A DNA stretch of 64,000 bases, from positions 1,054,001 through 1,118,000 of the forward strand of contig OY970347.1 in assembly GCA_963717635.1 (NCBI GenBank). The letters are read 5' to 3'. The DNA is from JALZKA01 sp963717635 (GTDB lineage: Bacteria; Actinomycetota; Thermoleophilia; Solirubrobacterales; 70-9). Numbering within the stretch: the first letter of the stretch is position 1; every line of letters begins with the position of its first letter. The position numbers and the translations under genes are program-made. Below, piece by piece: positions 57,095-64,000 of the stretch. The notes under the pieces were generated by a model. It was not told the origin of the DNA. It saw nothing but the letters and a program-made list of their open reading frames with translations, and did no database searches.

Positions 57095-57966
57095 CCGCTG
57101 GCACCCGGCAGCTTGCAGTGCGAGCCGAGCCGGGCGACGAACTCTTTCCGCGGGCGCAGGGCGATGCGGATCGTACGGACGTTGTTCAGCTCGTCGGCCT
57201 CGTCCAGGACGCCTTCAGGGAGACCCGCATCCGGTGGATCGGCCTCCAGGCGCAGGCAGTAGCGACCGCGGCGGAGCTTCCCGATCCTGATCCCCTGCCC
57301 CGGCAGGCTCGCCCCGTAGGTGTCCTCCCAGCCGATCGAGAGCCCGTCCACGCTCGTGCCCGAGCAGGTCGGGAAATCCGGGTTCTCGGGGTCCTGGGGG
57401 TAGTAGCTCTCGCCGGGAGATCCGGGCAGGTCGCCGTACGGCTGACCGGTGTCGATCACGCAGAACGAGACCTTCCGCGCGCCGCCGGCGACCGCGCCGC
57501 TCTTCTCGCGAAGCAGGGTGTACCGGGCGAAGTTGTCGAAGTGCCAGTGGTCGTGGGAGGGGTGGTAGCGCGAGCATCCGGCGAAGAGCGGGTCGTAGCT
57601 GGTGTCCTGCCCGCGTCTGAAGTATCCGGGCGAGTCGGCATCGGCCGAGTCCTCGTACACCCGCTGCTCGGTCTCGCGGCCGAGGGTCTTGCCGGGGAAC
57701 GGGCACGGGGAGCCGTTGCCGGTCATCTCGAGCGGGCCCGTTCCCTTGTTGGCGACCGTGTTCGACACCCGGAGGCGAACCGTCTTGCCCCGCTTGATCA
57801 CGTAAAGCTCCTGCGGGCGCTGGACCACCAGGTCCGGCTTGAGCGCGTCGCCTGGGGCGCGCGAGACGGCCGAGTCGGCGTAGAGGACGAGCCCGGCCCC
57901 GAGGATCAGCGCGCCGGCAGCCACGATCGCCGCCAGTCCGATTCTCCGAGAAACCCCCGCTTCCAT
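57091..57966 (-). CDS. Lysyl-oxidase-like secreted or membrane-anchored protein
   Basis: 291 residues. An N-terminal signal/anchor (IGLAAIVAAGALILGAGLVLY) is followed by a lysyl oxidase-type domain: RVSNTVANKGTGPLEM, the copper-binding HPSHDHWHFDNFARYTLL (His-x-His-x-His), CSGTSVDGLSIGWEDTYGASL and RGRYCLRLEADPP with ELNNVRT. Animal lysyl oxidases deaminate lysine side chains; bacterial and archaeal members exist with unknown targets. TACGCT lies 10 nt before the ATG. Confidence 0.8.
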   Translation of the reverse strand: MEAGVSRRIGLAAIVAAGALILGAGLVLYADSAVSRAPGDALKPDLVVQRPQELYVIKRGKTVRLRVSNTVANKGTGPLEMTGNGSPCPFPGKTLGRETEQRVYEDSADADSPGYFRRGQDTSYDPLFAGCSRYHPSHDHWHFDNFARYTLLREKSGAVAGGARKVSFCVIDTGQPYGDLPGSPGESYYPQDPENPDFPTCSGTSVDGLSIGWEDTYGASLPGQGIRIGKLRRGRYCLRLEADPPDAGLPEGVLDEADELNNVRTIRIALRPRKEFVARLGSHCKLPGASG

Positions 57967-57976
57967 GCTGAGGTTG

Positions 57977-57982
57977 AGCGTA
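57977..57982 (-). promoter_or_regulatory. -10 box of the lysyl-oxidase-like gene
   Basis: Minus-strand TACGCT, 10 nt before ATG 57966; back to back with the EamA promoter. Confidence 0.4.
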
Positions 57983-57997
57983 CACCCTGCGGCTCAC

Positions 57998-58003
57998 TAC
58001 TCT
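57998..58003 (+). promoter_or_regulatory. -10 box of the EamA gene
   Basis: TACTCT ends 7 nt before ATG 58011. Confidence 0.4.
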
Positions 58004-58010
58004 CGGTCGA

Positions 58011-58961
58011 ATGGACCGGAGATCGTGGACGATGTTGCTCTGTCTCGCCGCGATCTGGGGCGCGAGCTACATGTTCATCAAGATCGGCGTCCGCGACTTC
58101 TCGCCGGCAATGGTCGCCTGGCTACGGATCGTGCTCGCCGCGCTGGTGCTGCTGCCGATCGCGGCCCTGCGCGGTCAGCTACGGCTGCCGGGCGCTCGGC
58201 TGTGGACGGTGCTGCTGCTCGCGGCCGTCCAGGTGGCCGGCCCGTTCCTGCTGATCGCCGAGGGCGAGGAGGAGATCTCCTCCGGGCTGGCTGGGATCCT
58301 GGTGGCCTCGACGCCGCTGTTCACGGCGCTGCTCGCGATTCGCCTCGATCAGGCGGAGCGCTCGCGGGGCGTGCGGATGTGGGGGGTGGTGGCCGGCCTG
58401 CTCGGCGTCGGCCTCCTGCTCGGCGTCGATCTGAGCGGCACCTCGGCGGAGGCGCTCGGAGGCGCCGCCATCCTGCTCGCGAGCCTGGGTTACGCCGTGG
58501 GCGCGTTCATCGCGAAGCATGGCCTGGCCGGCGCCCCGCCAACCGGGATCGCGGCCTGGGTGATGGTCGCCTCGGTGGTCCTGCTCGCGCCTGCCGCCGC
58601 GCTCACCGCACCGGTCGACCCGCCTGGCGCCGGTCCGATCGCGGCCGTCGTCGCGCTCGGCGTCCTGGGAACCGGGGTCGCGTTCGCGATCTTCTATGAC
58701 CTGATGGCCCGTGTCGGACCTGCCAGGACCTTCGTCGTCACCTACCTCGCTCCGGCGTTCGCCGTCGCCTACGGCGCCCTCCTGCTGGACGAGGCGATCA
58801 GCGTCGCCACGCTCGCCGGCCTGGCCCTGATCGTCGGCGGTTCCTACCTGGCGGCGGAAGGCCGGCTGCCCCGCGGCCCGCGCCCGGTCGAGGCGCCGAC
58901 CGCTCAGCCGCCGGCCGAAGCGGCCTGCGCGGCGGCCAGCAGTCCCGGCGCGACCCGGTAG
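58011..58961 (+). CDS. EamA/DMT-family transporter
   Basis: 316 residues with ten helices in two EamA repeats: LAAIWGASYMFIKIGVRDFSP opens the first and GVLGTGVAFAIFYDLMARVGPARTFVVTYLAP lies in the second, with DEAISVATLAGLALIVGGSYL at the end. Probably exports an amino acid or metabolite. The last 58 nt overlap the convergent hydroxyacyl-CoA dehydrogenase gene, so the Pro/Ala-rich tail is coded on both strands. Confidence 0.88.
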   Translation: MDRRSWTMLLCLAAIWGASYMFIKIGVRDFSPAMVAWLRIVLAALVLLPIAALRGQLRLPGARLWTVLLLAAVQVAGPFLLIAEGEEEISSGLAGILVASTPLFTALLAIRLDQAERSRGVRMWGVVAGLLGVGLLLGVDLSGTSAEALGGAAILLASLGYAVGAFIAKHGLAGAPPTGIAAWVMVASVVLLAPAAALTAPVDPPGAGPIAAVVALGVLGTGVAFAIFYDLMARVGPARTFVVTYLAPAFAVAYGALLLDEAISVATLAGLALIVGGSYLAAEGRLPRGPRPVEAPTAQPPAEAACAAASSPGATR

Positions 58962-60082
58962 CGCTCGGGCAACCCGAGCGAATCCGCCAGGCCCTCGAGC
59001 ACCTCGACCAGGCGACCGGGGCCGAGCTCCCGCTGCCACTCGAACGGGCCCCTGGGGTGGTTGAGGCCGAGCCGCATCGCGGTGTCGATGTCGAGCGGCA
59101 GGGCGACGCCCTCCTCGACGGCAAAGCTTGCCTCGTTGACGAGCTGCGCGACGATCCTCTCCAGAACCGTTTCGGGGTCCGCGGGTTGACGGCCTGGCTT
59201 TGCGCCGGGCTCGACCCGGCGGCCGTCGCGGTAGTCGTAGAAGCCCGCCCCGCTCTTGCGGCCGAGGCGCCCCGAAGCGACCATCTCCTGCTGGATCGGA
59301 TGCGGCTCCCAGCGGGGCTCGGAGCGCTGCCGGTGGAACGAGCGCGCGACCTCGAGGCCGACGTCGATCCCAACCAGGTCCATCAGCTCGAACGGACCCA
59401 TCCGGTAGCCGCCGCGGTCGCGCACCGCCGCATCGATCTCGGCGTGGGTCGCGAAGCGCTCGCCCAGCATCCGCAGCGCCTCCAGCGAGAACGGGCGATT
59501 GCAGCGGTTCACGATGAAGCCCGGCGCGTCGGCGGCCCGCACGGGCTCGCGCTGCATCGCCTTGGCCACCGACGTGGCCGCGACGAGCGTCAGCTCGTCG
59601 GTGTGCTCGCCGGCGACGATCTCGACCAGGCGCATCAGCGGCGGCGGATTGAAGAAGTGCATGCCGCAGACGCGCTCCGGGCCTTCGACCTCGGCCGCGA
59701 TCGCCGAGACCGGCAGCGAGGACGTGTTCGTCGCCAGCACGACGTCTGAGCCGCAGATCGCGGCCAGCCGGTCGAACAGCTGGCGCTTCAGCTCCAGGCT
59801 CTCGGGCGCCGCCTCGATCACCAGGCCCGACTCCGCGAGCTCTGAGAGGTCGGATGTCGTGCCGAGCCGGCCCGAGGCGGCCGCCGCGTCTCCGGCGCTC
59901 CACAGGCCGCGGCCGGCGCCCTTCGCGAGCGCCGCCTGCAGCCTGTCCGCGCCGCTGGCCAGGGCCTGAGGGTCCGGGTCGTGAAGGGTGACGGCGAAGC
60001 CCCCGAGGCAGCCGAGCTGGGCGATCCCGGCGCCCATCGTCCCGGCGCCGACGACGCCGAGGCGCTCGACGGTCATATTCAT
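58904..60082 (-). CDS. 3-hydroxyacyl-CoA dehydrogenase
   Basis: 392 residues from ATG 60082 (ATG 60076 is nearly as good; AAGGG precedes both). NAD-binding GVVGAGTMGAGIAQLG, catalytic-His segment MHFFNPPPLMRLVEIV, NRCNRPFSLEALRML, and a C-terminal 3HCDH domain twice (YRMGPFELMDLVGIDVG, LGLNHPRGPFEW). Oxidises 3-hydroxyacyl-CoA in beta-oxidation or phenylacetate-type pathways. Works with the crotonase and acyl-CoA dehydrogenase just upstream. Confidence 0.93.
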   Translation of the reverse strand: MNMTVERLGVVGAGTMGAGIAQLGCLGGFAVTLHDPDPQALASGADRLQAALAKGAGRGLWSAGDAAAASGRLGTTSDLSELAESGLVIEAAPESLELKRQLFDRLAAICGSDVVLATNTSSLPVSAIAAEVEGPERVCGMHFFNPPPLMRLVEIVAGEHTDELTLVAATSVAKAMQREPVRAADAPGFIVNRCNRPFSLEALRMLGERFATHAEIDAAVRDRGGYRMGPFELMDLVGIDVGLEVARSFHRQRSEPRWEPHPIQQEMVASGRLGRKSGAGFYDYRDGRRVEPGAKPGRQPADPETVLERIVAQLVNEASFAVEEGVALPLDIDTAMRLGLNHPRGPFEWQRELGPGRLVEVLEGLADSLGLPERYRVAPGLLAAAQAASAGG

Positions 60083-60129
60083 GCCCTTACCAGGGGGGCC
60101 AACATGCTTTCGCGACTGGCGTCGCTCAT

Positions 60130-60897
60130 CTACTTCCCCTTGAACTCCGGCTTGCGCTTCTCGAGGAAGGCGCTCGTGCCCTCGACGCGGTCCTCGGTGG
60201 CCATCGCCAACTCGTAGAGCCGCCGCTCCTGCTCCAGTCCGGCGCTCAGCCCCGCCTCCTCGCCCGCCAGGACCGCCTGCTTGGCCAGCTTTGCCGCCAG
60301 GGGCGGCCCCGAGGCGACGAGACGTGCAAGGTCGAGCGCTTCGTTCAGCCAGGCGCCGCGGCCGGCGACGCGGTTGACGATGCCCCAGGCCTCCGCTTCC
60401 TTGGCCGAGAAGCGCCGCCCGGTCAGCACCAGCTCCATCGTGCGCTGCTTGCCGAGCACCCGCACGAGACGCTGGGTCCCGCCGCCGCCGGGGATGATCC
60501 CAAGGGTGATCTCGGGCTGGCCGAACTCGGCCGTGTCCGACGCCACGATCATGTCGCAGGCAAGCGCAAGCTCGCAGCCGCCCCCGAGCGCGAAGCCGGA
60601 GACGGCGGCGATCAGCGGCGTCCGGCAACCGGCCACCCGCTTCCAGAACGCCGACGCGGGGTGGAACAGCGCCTCGCCGAAGGTACGGTCGCGCAGGGTG
60701 CGGATGTCGGCGCCGGCCGCAAAGACCTCGTCGGAGCCGGCGAGCACGATCGCCCGCACCTCGTCGTCTGAGTCGAGGCGCTCGAGCGCTCCGCCCAGCT
60801 CCTCCATCATCTCCGGCGACAGGGCGTTGCGAGCCTCGGGACGGTTCAGGCGCAGGAGGCCGACGGCGCCGTGCCTCTCTTCGATCAACAAGCCCAC
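60130..60897 (-). CDS. Enoyl-CoA hydratase
   Basis: 255 residues from GTG 60897, 7 nt after the acyl-CoA dehydrogenase stop. Crotonase signatures LNRPEARNALSPEMM, FAAGADIRTL (oxyanion hole), AVSGFALGGGCELALACDMIVA, and FGQPEITLGIIPGGGGTQRL with the catalytic Glu pair. Hydrates trans-2-enoyl-CoA. A longer form from 60942 would overlap the preceding gene without adding conserved sequence. Confidence 0.93.
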   Translation of the reverse strand: MGLLIEERHGAVGLLRLNRPEARNALSPEMMEELGGALERLDSDDEVRAIVLAGSDEVFAAGADIRTLRDRTFGEALFHPASAFWKRVAGCRTPLIAAVSGFALGGGCELALACDMIVASDTAEFGQPEITLGIIPGGGGTQRLVRVLGKQRTMELVLTGRRFSAKEAEAWGIVNRVAGRGAWLNEALDLARLVASGPPLAAKLAKQAVLAGEEAGLSAGLEQERRLYELAMATEDRVEGTSAFLEKRKPEFKGK

Positions 60898-60904
60898 GCT
60901 CGGC

Positions 60905-62068
60905 CTACTCGTAGGGGAGAAACGCCGAGATCCCGGTCGCATCGCGCCCGATGATCAGCTTCTGGATCTGCGACGTGCCCTCATAAAGGGTCGTGACCCG
61001 GGCGTCGCGCAGGTAGCGCTCGACCGGATGGTCGTCGACGTAGCCCGAGCCGCCGTGCACCTGGATCGCGGCGTTGGCGCACTGGACCGCGGACTCGGTT
61101 GCATACAGCTTCGCGATCGACGTCTCGATCGTCGACGGCTCCCCCTGGTCCTTCAGCATCCCCGCCCGCCAGACCAGGAGTCGCGCGGCGTCGCGCTTGA
61201 CGACCATGTCCGCGATCAGCTCCTGGACGAGCTGGAAACGGGCGAGTGGCACGCCGAACTGCTCGCGCTCCGTCGAGTACGCGACCGACGAGTCGACGCA
61301 GCCGTCGCAGATGCCCACGCATCCGGCAGCGACCGAGTAGCGCCCCGAGTCGAGCGCCGACATCGCAACCTTGAAGCCCTCGCCGATCTCGCCCAGCATC
61401 GCGTCGTGCGAAACCTCGACACCATCGAGTGCGATCGAGGCGGTGTCGGAGGCGCGCAGCCCGAGCTTGCCGTGAATCTCCTGGGTCGAGAAGCCGTCGG
61501 TTGCCGTGGGGACGAGGAAGCAGGCGAGCCCCTTCGGGCCCGATCCCGGCTCGGTCTGGGCGAAGATCAGCGCGACCTCGGCGAAGTTGCCCAGCGAGAT
61601 CCACATCTTCTGGCCGTTCAGGACCCAGCCGCCCTCGGTCCGCTCGGCCCGGGTCCGCAGGCTCGCCGCGTCTGATCCGGTGTCGGGCTCGGTCAGTCCG
61701 AAGCAGCCGAGCGCCTCGCCCGAGCAGAGGCGCGGCAGCCACCGCTGCTTCTGCTCCTCGGTGCCCCAGCGCTCGATCGAGCCACAGACCAACGATGTCT
61801 GGACGGACACAACCGTGCGTGCAGCCGAGTCGCCGCGGCCGATTTGCTCGACGATCAGCGCGTACGCGACGTAATCCAGTCCGCGGCCACCGTACGCCTC
61901 GGCGACCGGAGCGCCGAGGTATCCCATCTCGCCCAGCATCGAGGCCAGCTCGCGGTCGAACTTCTCCGCGCGGTCGTTGTCCCGCGCGCGGTCGATGACC
62001 TCGCGGTCGACGAAGTCCCGCGCCGTCTCCTGGATCAGGCGCTGTTCGTCGCTCAGCTCCAGGTTCAC
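60905..62068 (-). CDS. Acyl-CoA dehydrogenase
   Basis: 387 residues from GTG 62068. LSDEQRLIQETARDFVDREV opens the helical domain; CFGLTEPDTGSDAASLRTRA and WISLGNFAEVALIFAQT are FAD contacts; REQFGVPLARFQLVQELIADM and VQVHGGSGYVDDHPVERYLRDARV follow, with the catalytic Glu in TTLYEGTSQIQ. First step of beta-oxidation; substrate chain length not deducible. Overlaps the aminotransferase stop by four bases (GTGA). Confidence 0.94.
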   Translation of the reverse strand: MNLELSDEQRLIQETARDFVDREVIDRARDNDRAEKFDRELASMLGEMGYLGAPVAEAYGGRGLDYVAYALIVEQIGRGDSAARTVVSVQTSLVCGSIERWGTEEQKQRWLPRLCSGEALGCFGLTEPDTGSDAASLRTRAERTEGGWVLNGQKMWISLGNFAEVALIFAQTEPGSGPKGLACFLVPTATDGFSTQEIHGKLGLRASDTASIALDGVEVSHDAMLGEIGEGFKVAMSALDSGRYSVAAGCVGICDGCVDSSVAYSTEREQFGVPLARFQLVQELIADMVVKRDAARLLVWRAGMLKDQGEPSTIETSIAKLYATESAVQCANAAIQVHGGSGYVDDHPVERYLRDARVTTLYEGTSQIQKLIIGRDATGISAFLPYE

Positions 62069-62871
62069 GCCGGCTCGCCCGCGGTCGTGGCCAGCTCGGC
62101 CTCGATCACCCGCGCGAAGGCTTCGGAGGCCTCGGCGGTACGCGGGCCGGGCCACTCGAGCTCACGGCCGTCGATTGCCGCGATCGGCTGGACCTCCTTC
62201 GTGGTCCCCGCGAGGAAGGCCTCGGTCGCGCCGAGTAGGTCGGTCAGGTCGAAGGTGCCCTCGCTCACCTCGATCGAGCCGACGATCCGATCGCGCGTGA
62301 TCGAGTCGAGGATTGGGTTGTCCAGGGAAGGCGTCTTCAGCACCCGATCCGCTCCTGCCCAAAAGATCGTCGAGGTCGGGGGTTCGAGCACGGTGCCGTC
62401 CGGAGTGACGAAGACGGCCTCGTCGGCGCCCTTGTCTTTGGCGAGCCGCGTGGCGTGCATGTTCGCGGCATAGGAGAGCGACTTGACGCGGTCGAGGATC
62501 ACCGTGGGGTGATAGGTCACGGTCGCGACGGTGACGCTCTCGGCGCGGGGGGCGAGCGCCTCGATCAGCAGGATTCTGCGGCCCCCCCGGGTGATGACGA
62601 CGCGCAGTTGGGCGTCGCCGTCACCATGCTCGGCCAGCAGTGGCTCGAGCTCCGCCTCGATCGCGGCCTGATCGAGCGGCAGGTCGATCTTCGCGGCCGA
62701 GCGGCCGAGGCGGTCGAGATGCGCGTCGAGCGCGAATGGCAGGCCGGCGTAGAGCCGGATCACCTCGAAAACGCCGTCGCCACGGTAGAGGCCGTCGTCC
62801 GGGAGCGGGAGAACTGCGTCAGCCGTGGGCGTGATCTCCCCGTCGACGCTTGCCAGTTCTCTTGCAGACAC
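62065..62871 (-). CDS. Class IV aminotransferase (BCAT/ADC lyase-like)
   Basis: 268 residues from GTG 62871. D-amino-acid/branched-chain aminotransferase fold: GLYRGDGVFEVIRLYAG, HLDRLGRSA, VKSLSYAANMHATRLAKDKGADEAVF (PLP lysine in VKSLSY), GTVLEPPTSTIFW and the C-terminal block TVTGATEAFLAG-like LLGATEAFLAGTTKEVQPI. It transfers an amino group to a branched-chain or related keto acid, or makes 4-aminobenzoate. Heads the beta-oxidation operon, so it may feed branched-chain keto acids into it. TAGCCT lies 6 nt before the GTG. Confidence 0.88.
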   Translation of the reverse strand: MSARELASVDGEITPTADAVLPLPDDGLYRGDGVFEVIRLYAGLPFALDAHLDRLGRSAAKIDLPLDQAAIEAELEPLLAEHGDGDAQLRVVITRGGRRILLIEALAPRAESVTVATVTYHPTVILDRVKSLSYAANMHATRLAKDKGADEAVFVTPDGTVLEPPTSTIFWAGADRVLKTPSLDNPILDSITRDRIVGSIEVSEGTFDLTDLLGATEAFLAGTTKEVQPIAAIDGRELEWPGPRTAEASEAFARVIEAELATTAGEPA

Positions 62872-62877
62872 GGCGCG

Positions 62878-62883
62878 AGGCTA
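62878..62883 (-). promoter_or_regulatory. -10 box of the aminotransferase/beta-oxidation operon
   Basis: Minus-strand TAGCCT, 6 nt before GTG 62871. Confidence 0.4.
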
Positions 62884-62914
62884 GCGAAGCGGCGCATGCC
62901 GCCGGAGTTCGCGG

Positions 62915-63051
62915 TATGTTGCCGCGCGTAAGTTCTGATTCGGCCTCCCCAATTTGGGGTATGGGGTTGGCCAAGCAGCCAGGGAATGGCACCGAAATCG
63001 CCCAGGACGGGCTCATTTCGACAATTGAGCGACCGTGGGAGGTCCGAAACG
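62915..63051 (+). promoter_or_regulatory. Upstream region of the terminal secreted-protein gene
   Basis: TATGTT (62915-62920) is a possible -10 box. CCCCAATTTGGGG (62947-62959) is a perfect 13-bp palindrome in the presumed leader. GGGAGG (63037-63042) sits 9 nt before GTG 63052 as Shine-Dalgarno. This gene thus seems to have a long leader of about 120 nt. Confidence 0.4.
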
Positions 63052-64000
63052 GTGCCAGGAACAGTGAAGAGACTTACGATCGCGACCGCCGTCGCAGCGT
63101 GTGTTGGAGTGGCGACGTTGCCGTCGGCGGCGAGCGCCGGTCCGGTCGAGGACCTCGTCGGTGGGGTCCAGAAGACCGTTGACGACACGCTGAACTCGGT
63201 CGGCGGCCTGTTGTCGGGCGGCGGTGGCGGCGGTTCCGCCGCGCCCTCCGCGGAGCCGACTCCGCTGGCCGAGGGCGGGAGCACCGAGCCCGGGATTGAC
63301 GGGACGAACCCGCACGGCCAGGGCGAGGCTCTGGACGTGACGACGGATGTCCCCCTTCTCGACACGATCGTCGGCACGGTTGTCGTTGGGCAGTCCCGGG
63401 GCGAACAGGACGCGGACGGGAACTACCACGGCAACGTGACGGTCGCCTCCGTCTCCGGCCTCGGGATCGACATCAGCTTCCCGACCGACGAGGGAGAGAC
63501 CGAGACAGGCCCACTCGACGCGGTCAACCAGGGGATCCTTGACAGCCTCTGCAGCGCCTCGGCAGTCTGCCTGGCTCTGCTCGACTTCGAGTCGACAACC
63601 GACGACAACGGCTCGAACAACAGCTTCTCGGTCGCCAGGGCGAACCTGGTCGAGGGGTTGGTCAGCGCCGGGGTGATCGAGTCCGAGGGCAACATCAGCG
63701 ACGACGGGGACTGCCAGACTGCCGACGGTTCGTCGGCGGTTGCGAACGCCGACGTCGCCACGGCCGTGACGGCCGAGGCGATGAACTCGTCGTCCCAGTC
63801 GGAAGCGTGCGACGACGGCACGGAGAGCGGGGGGACTGGGGACTCGCAGGTGCTGAATGCCGCCAACATTGAGCCCTTGGAGGTGCTCGCCGGGTGCGAC
63901 GAGACGGCCGTCGACGACGCCTTCGCACTTAGTGCGGTTGTCTTCGACCTGGCCAGCGGAGTGTGCAACGGCGACGACACCAACGGCGCACAGGCCGACA
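63052..64000 (+). CDS. Secreted acidic protein, N-terminal part (runs off the window)
   Basis: 316 codons from GTG 63052 to the edge without a stop (GTG 63064 is an alternative). Signal peptide VKRLTIATAVAACVGVATLPSAASA, then VEDLVGGVQKTVDDTLNSVGGLL, a Gly/Ser/Pro linker and an acidic domain with repeated Cys (LDSLCSASAVCLALLDFEST, SEACDDG, LAGCDE, SGVCNGD). It resembles the secreted, Cys-bridged proteins frequent in Solirubrobacterales genomes, but I cannot name a family. Probably a cell-surface or exported protein. Confidence 0.7.
   Translation, partial: MPGTVKRLTIATAVAACVGVATLPSAASAGPVEDLVGGVQKTVDDTLNSVGGLLSGGGGGGSAAPSAEPTPLAEGGSTEPGIDGTNPHGQGEALDVTTDVPLLDTIVGTVVVGQSRGEQDADGNYHGNVTVASVSGLGIDISFPTDEGETETGPLDAVNQGILDSLCSASAVCLALLDFESTTDDNGSNNSFSVARANLVEGLVSAGVIESEGNISDDGDCQTADGSSAVANADVATAVTAEAMNSSSQSEACDDGTESGGTGDSQVLNAANIEPLEVLAGCDETAVDDAFALSAVVFDLASGVCNGDDTNGAQAD

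Overview
The window is high-GC DNA from an aerobic actinobacterium, most likely class Thermoleophilia (order Solirubrobacterales). This rests on several features: a GuaB3-guaA pair, a DUF3352 lipoprotein, an AbiEi/DUF559-type protein, decayed FECRVD-type Ig-like repeats, ribosomal protein S9 with a long acidic N-terminal extension, a complete aa3-type oxidase set with heme A synthesis, and many genes whose TAnnnT -10 box lies only 6-11 nt before the start codon (leaderless transcripts). I found no rRNA, tRNA, CRISPR array, integrase or transposase. The taxonomic call is inference from gene content.

Layout. 1-5645: surface-glycan genes (methyltransferases, two glycosyltransferases, a clan-A glycosidase-like lipoprotein, a sulfatase). 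5705-12473: core genes HU, pyrF, LysM protein, dacA, pfkB-type sugar kinase, guaB3, guaA; pyrF and dacA seem to start at CTG codons overlapping the upstream stop. 12553-17280: an accessory island with an AprA-like double methyltransferase and an acyltransferase-SGNH fusion, closed by a second diverged, broken 3' fragment of guaA. 17282-22586: polysaccharide flippase, a decayed Ig-like gene, secreted PQQ dehydrogenase with a PKD domain, M23 peptidase. 22703-34905: housekeeping run rplM-rpsI-glmM-glmS-DUF3352-acpS-nnr-alr-cca-HIT-crotonase-infA. 34986-36015: an AbiEi/DUF559-type gene bracketed by two 52-bp palindromic direct repeats. 36039-42415: GH63-like glucosidase with a three-gene ABC-2 exporter, a secreted protein, a zinc-ribbon protein and a glycosyltransferase.

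42478-53836 is respiratory: coxB-coxA-(Usp-like)-coxC, a membrane Usp-like protein, a diheme cytochrome c, two small membrane proteins, ctaB and ctaA, and then a second subunit I/subunit II pair. The most notable observation is that this second pair keeps the oxidase fold but has lost every heme and CuB ligand in subunit I and three of the CuA ligand positions in subunit II. It lies directly upstream of the heme A synthesis genes, which suggests a non-catalytic, perhaps assembly-related, oxidase look-alike. 53896-64000: a PAP2 enzyme, an LPG-synthase-like flippase, trxB, a lysyl-oxidase-like protein, an EamA transporter, a beta-oxidation set (3-hydroxyacyl-CoA dehydrogenase, enoyl-CoA hydratase, acyl-CoA dehydrogenase), a class IV aminotransferase, and the start of a secreted acidic protein that runs off the end.

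The core genes feed nucleotide synthesis, peptidoglycan precursor supply (glmM, glmS, alr, dacA) and translation. The accessory blocks at 1-5.6 kb, 12.5-18.7 kb and 36-42 kb mostly build or modify cell-surface glycans.
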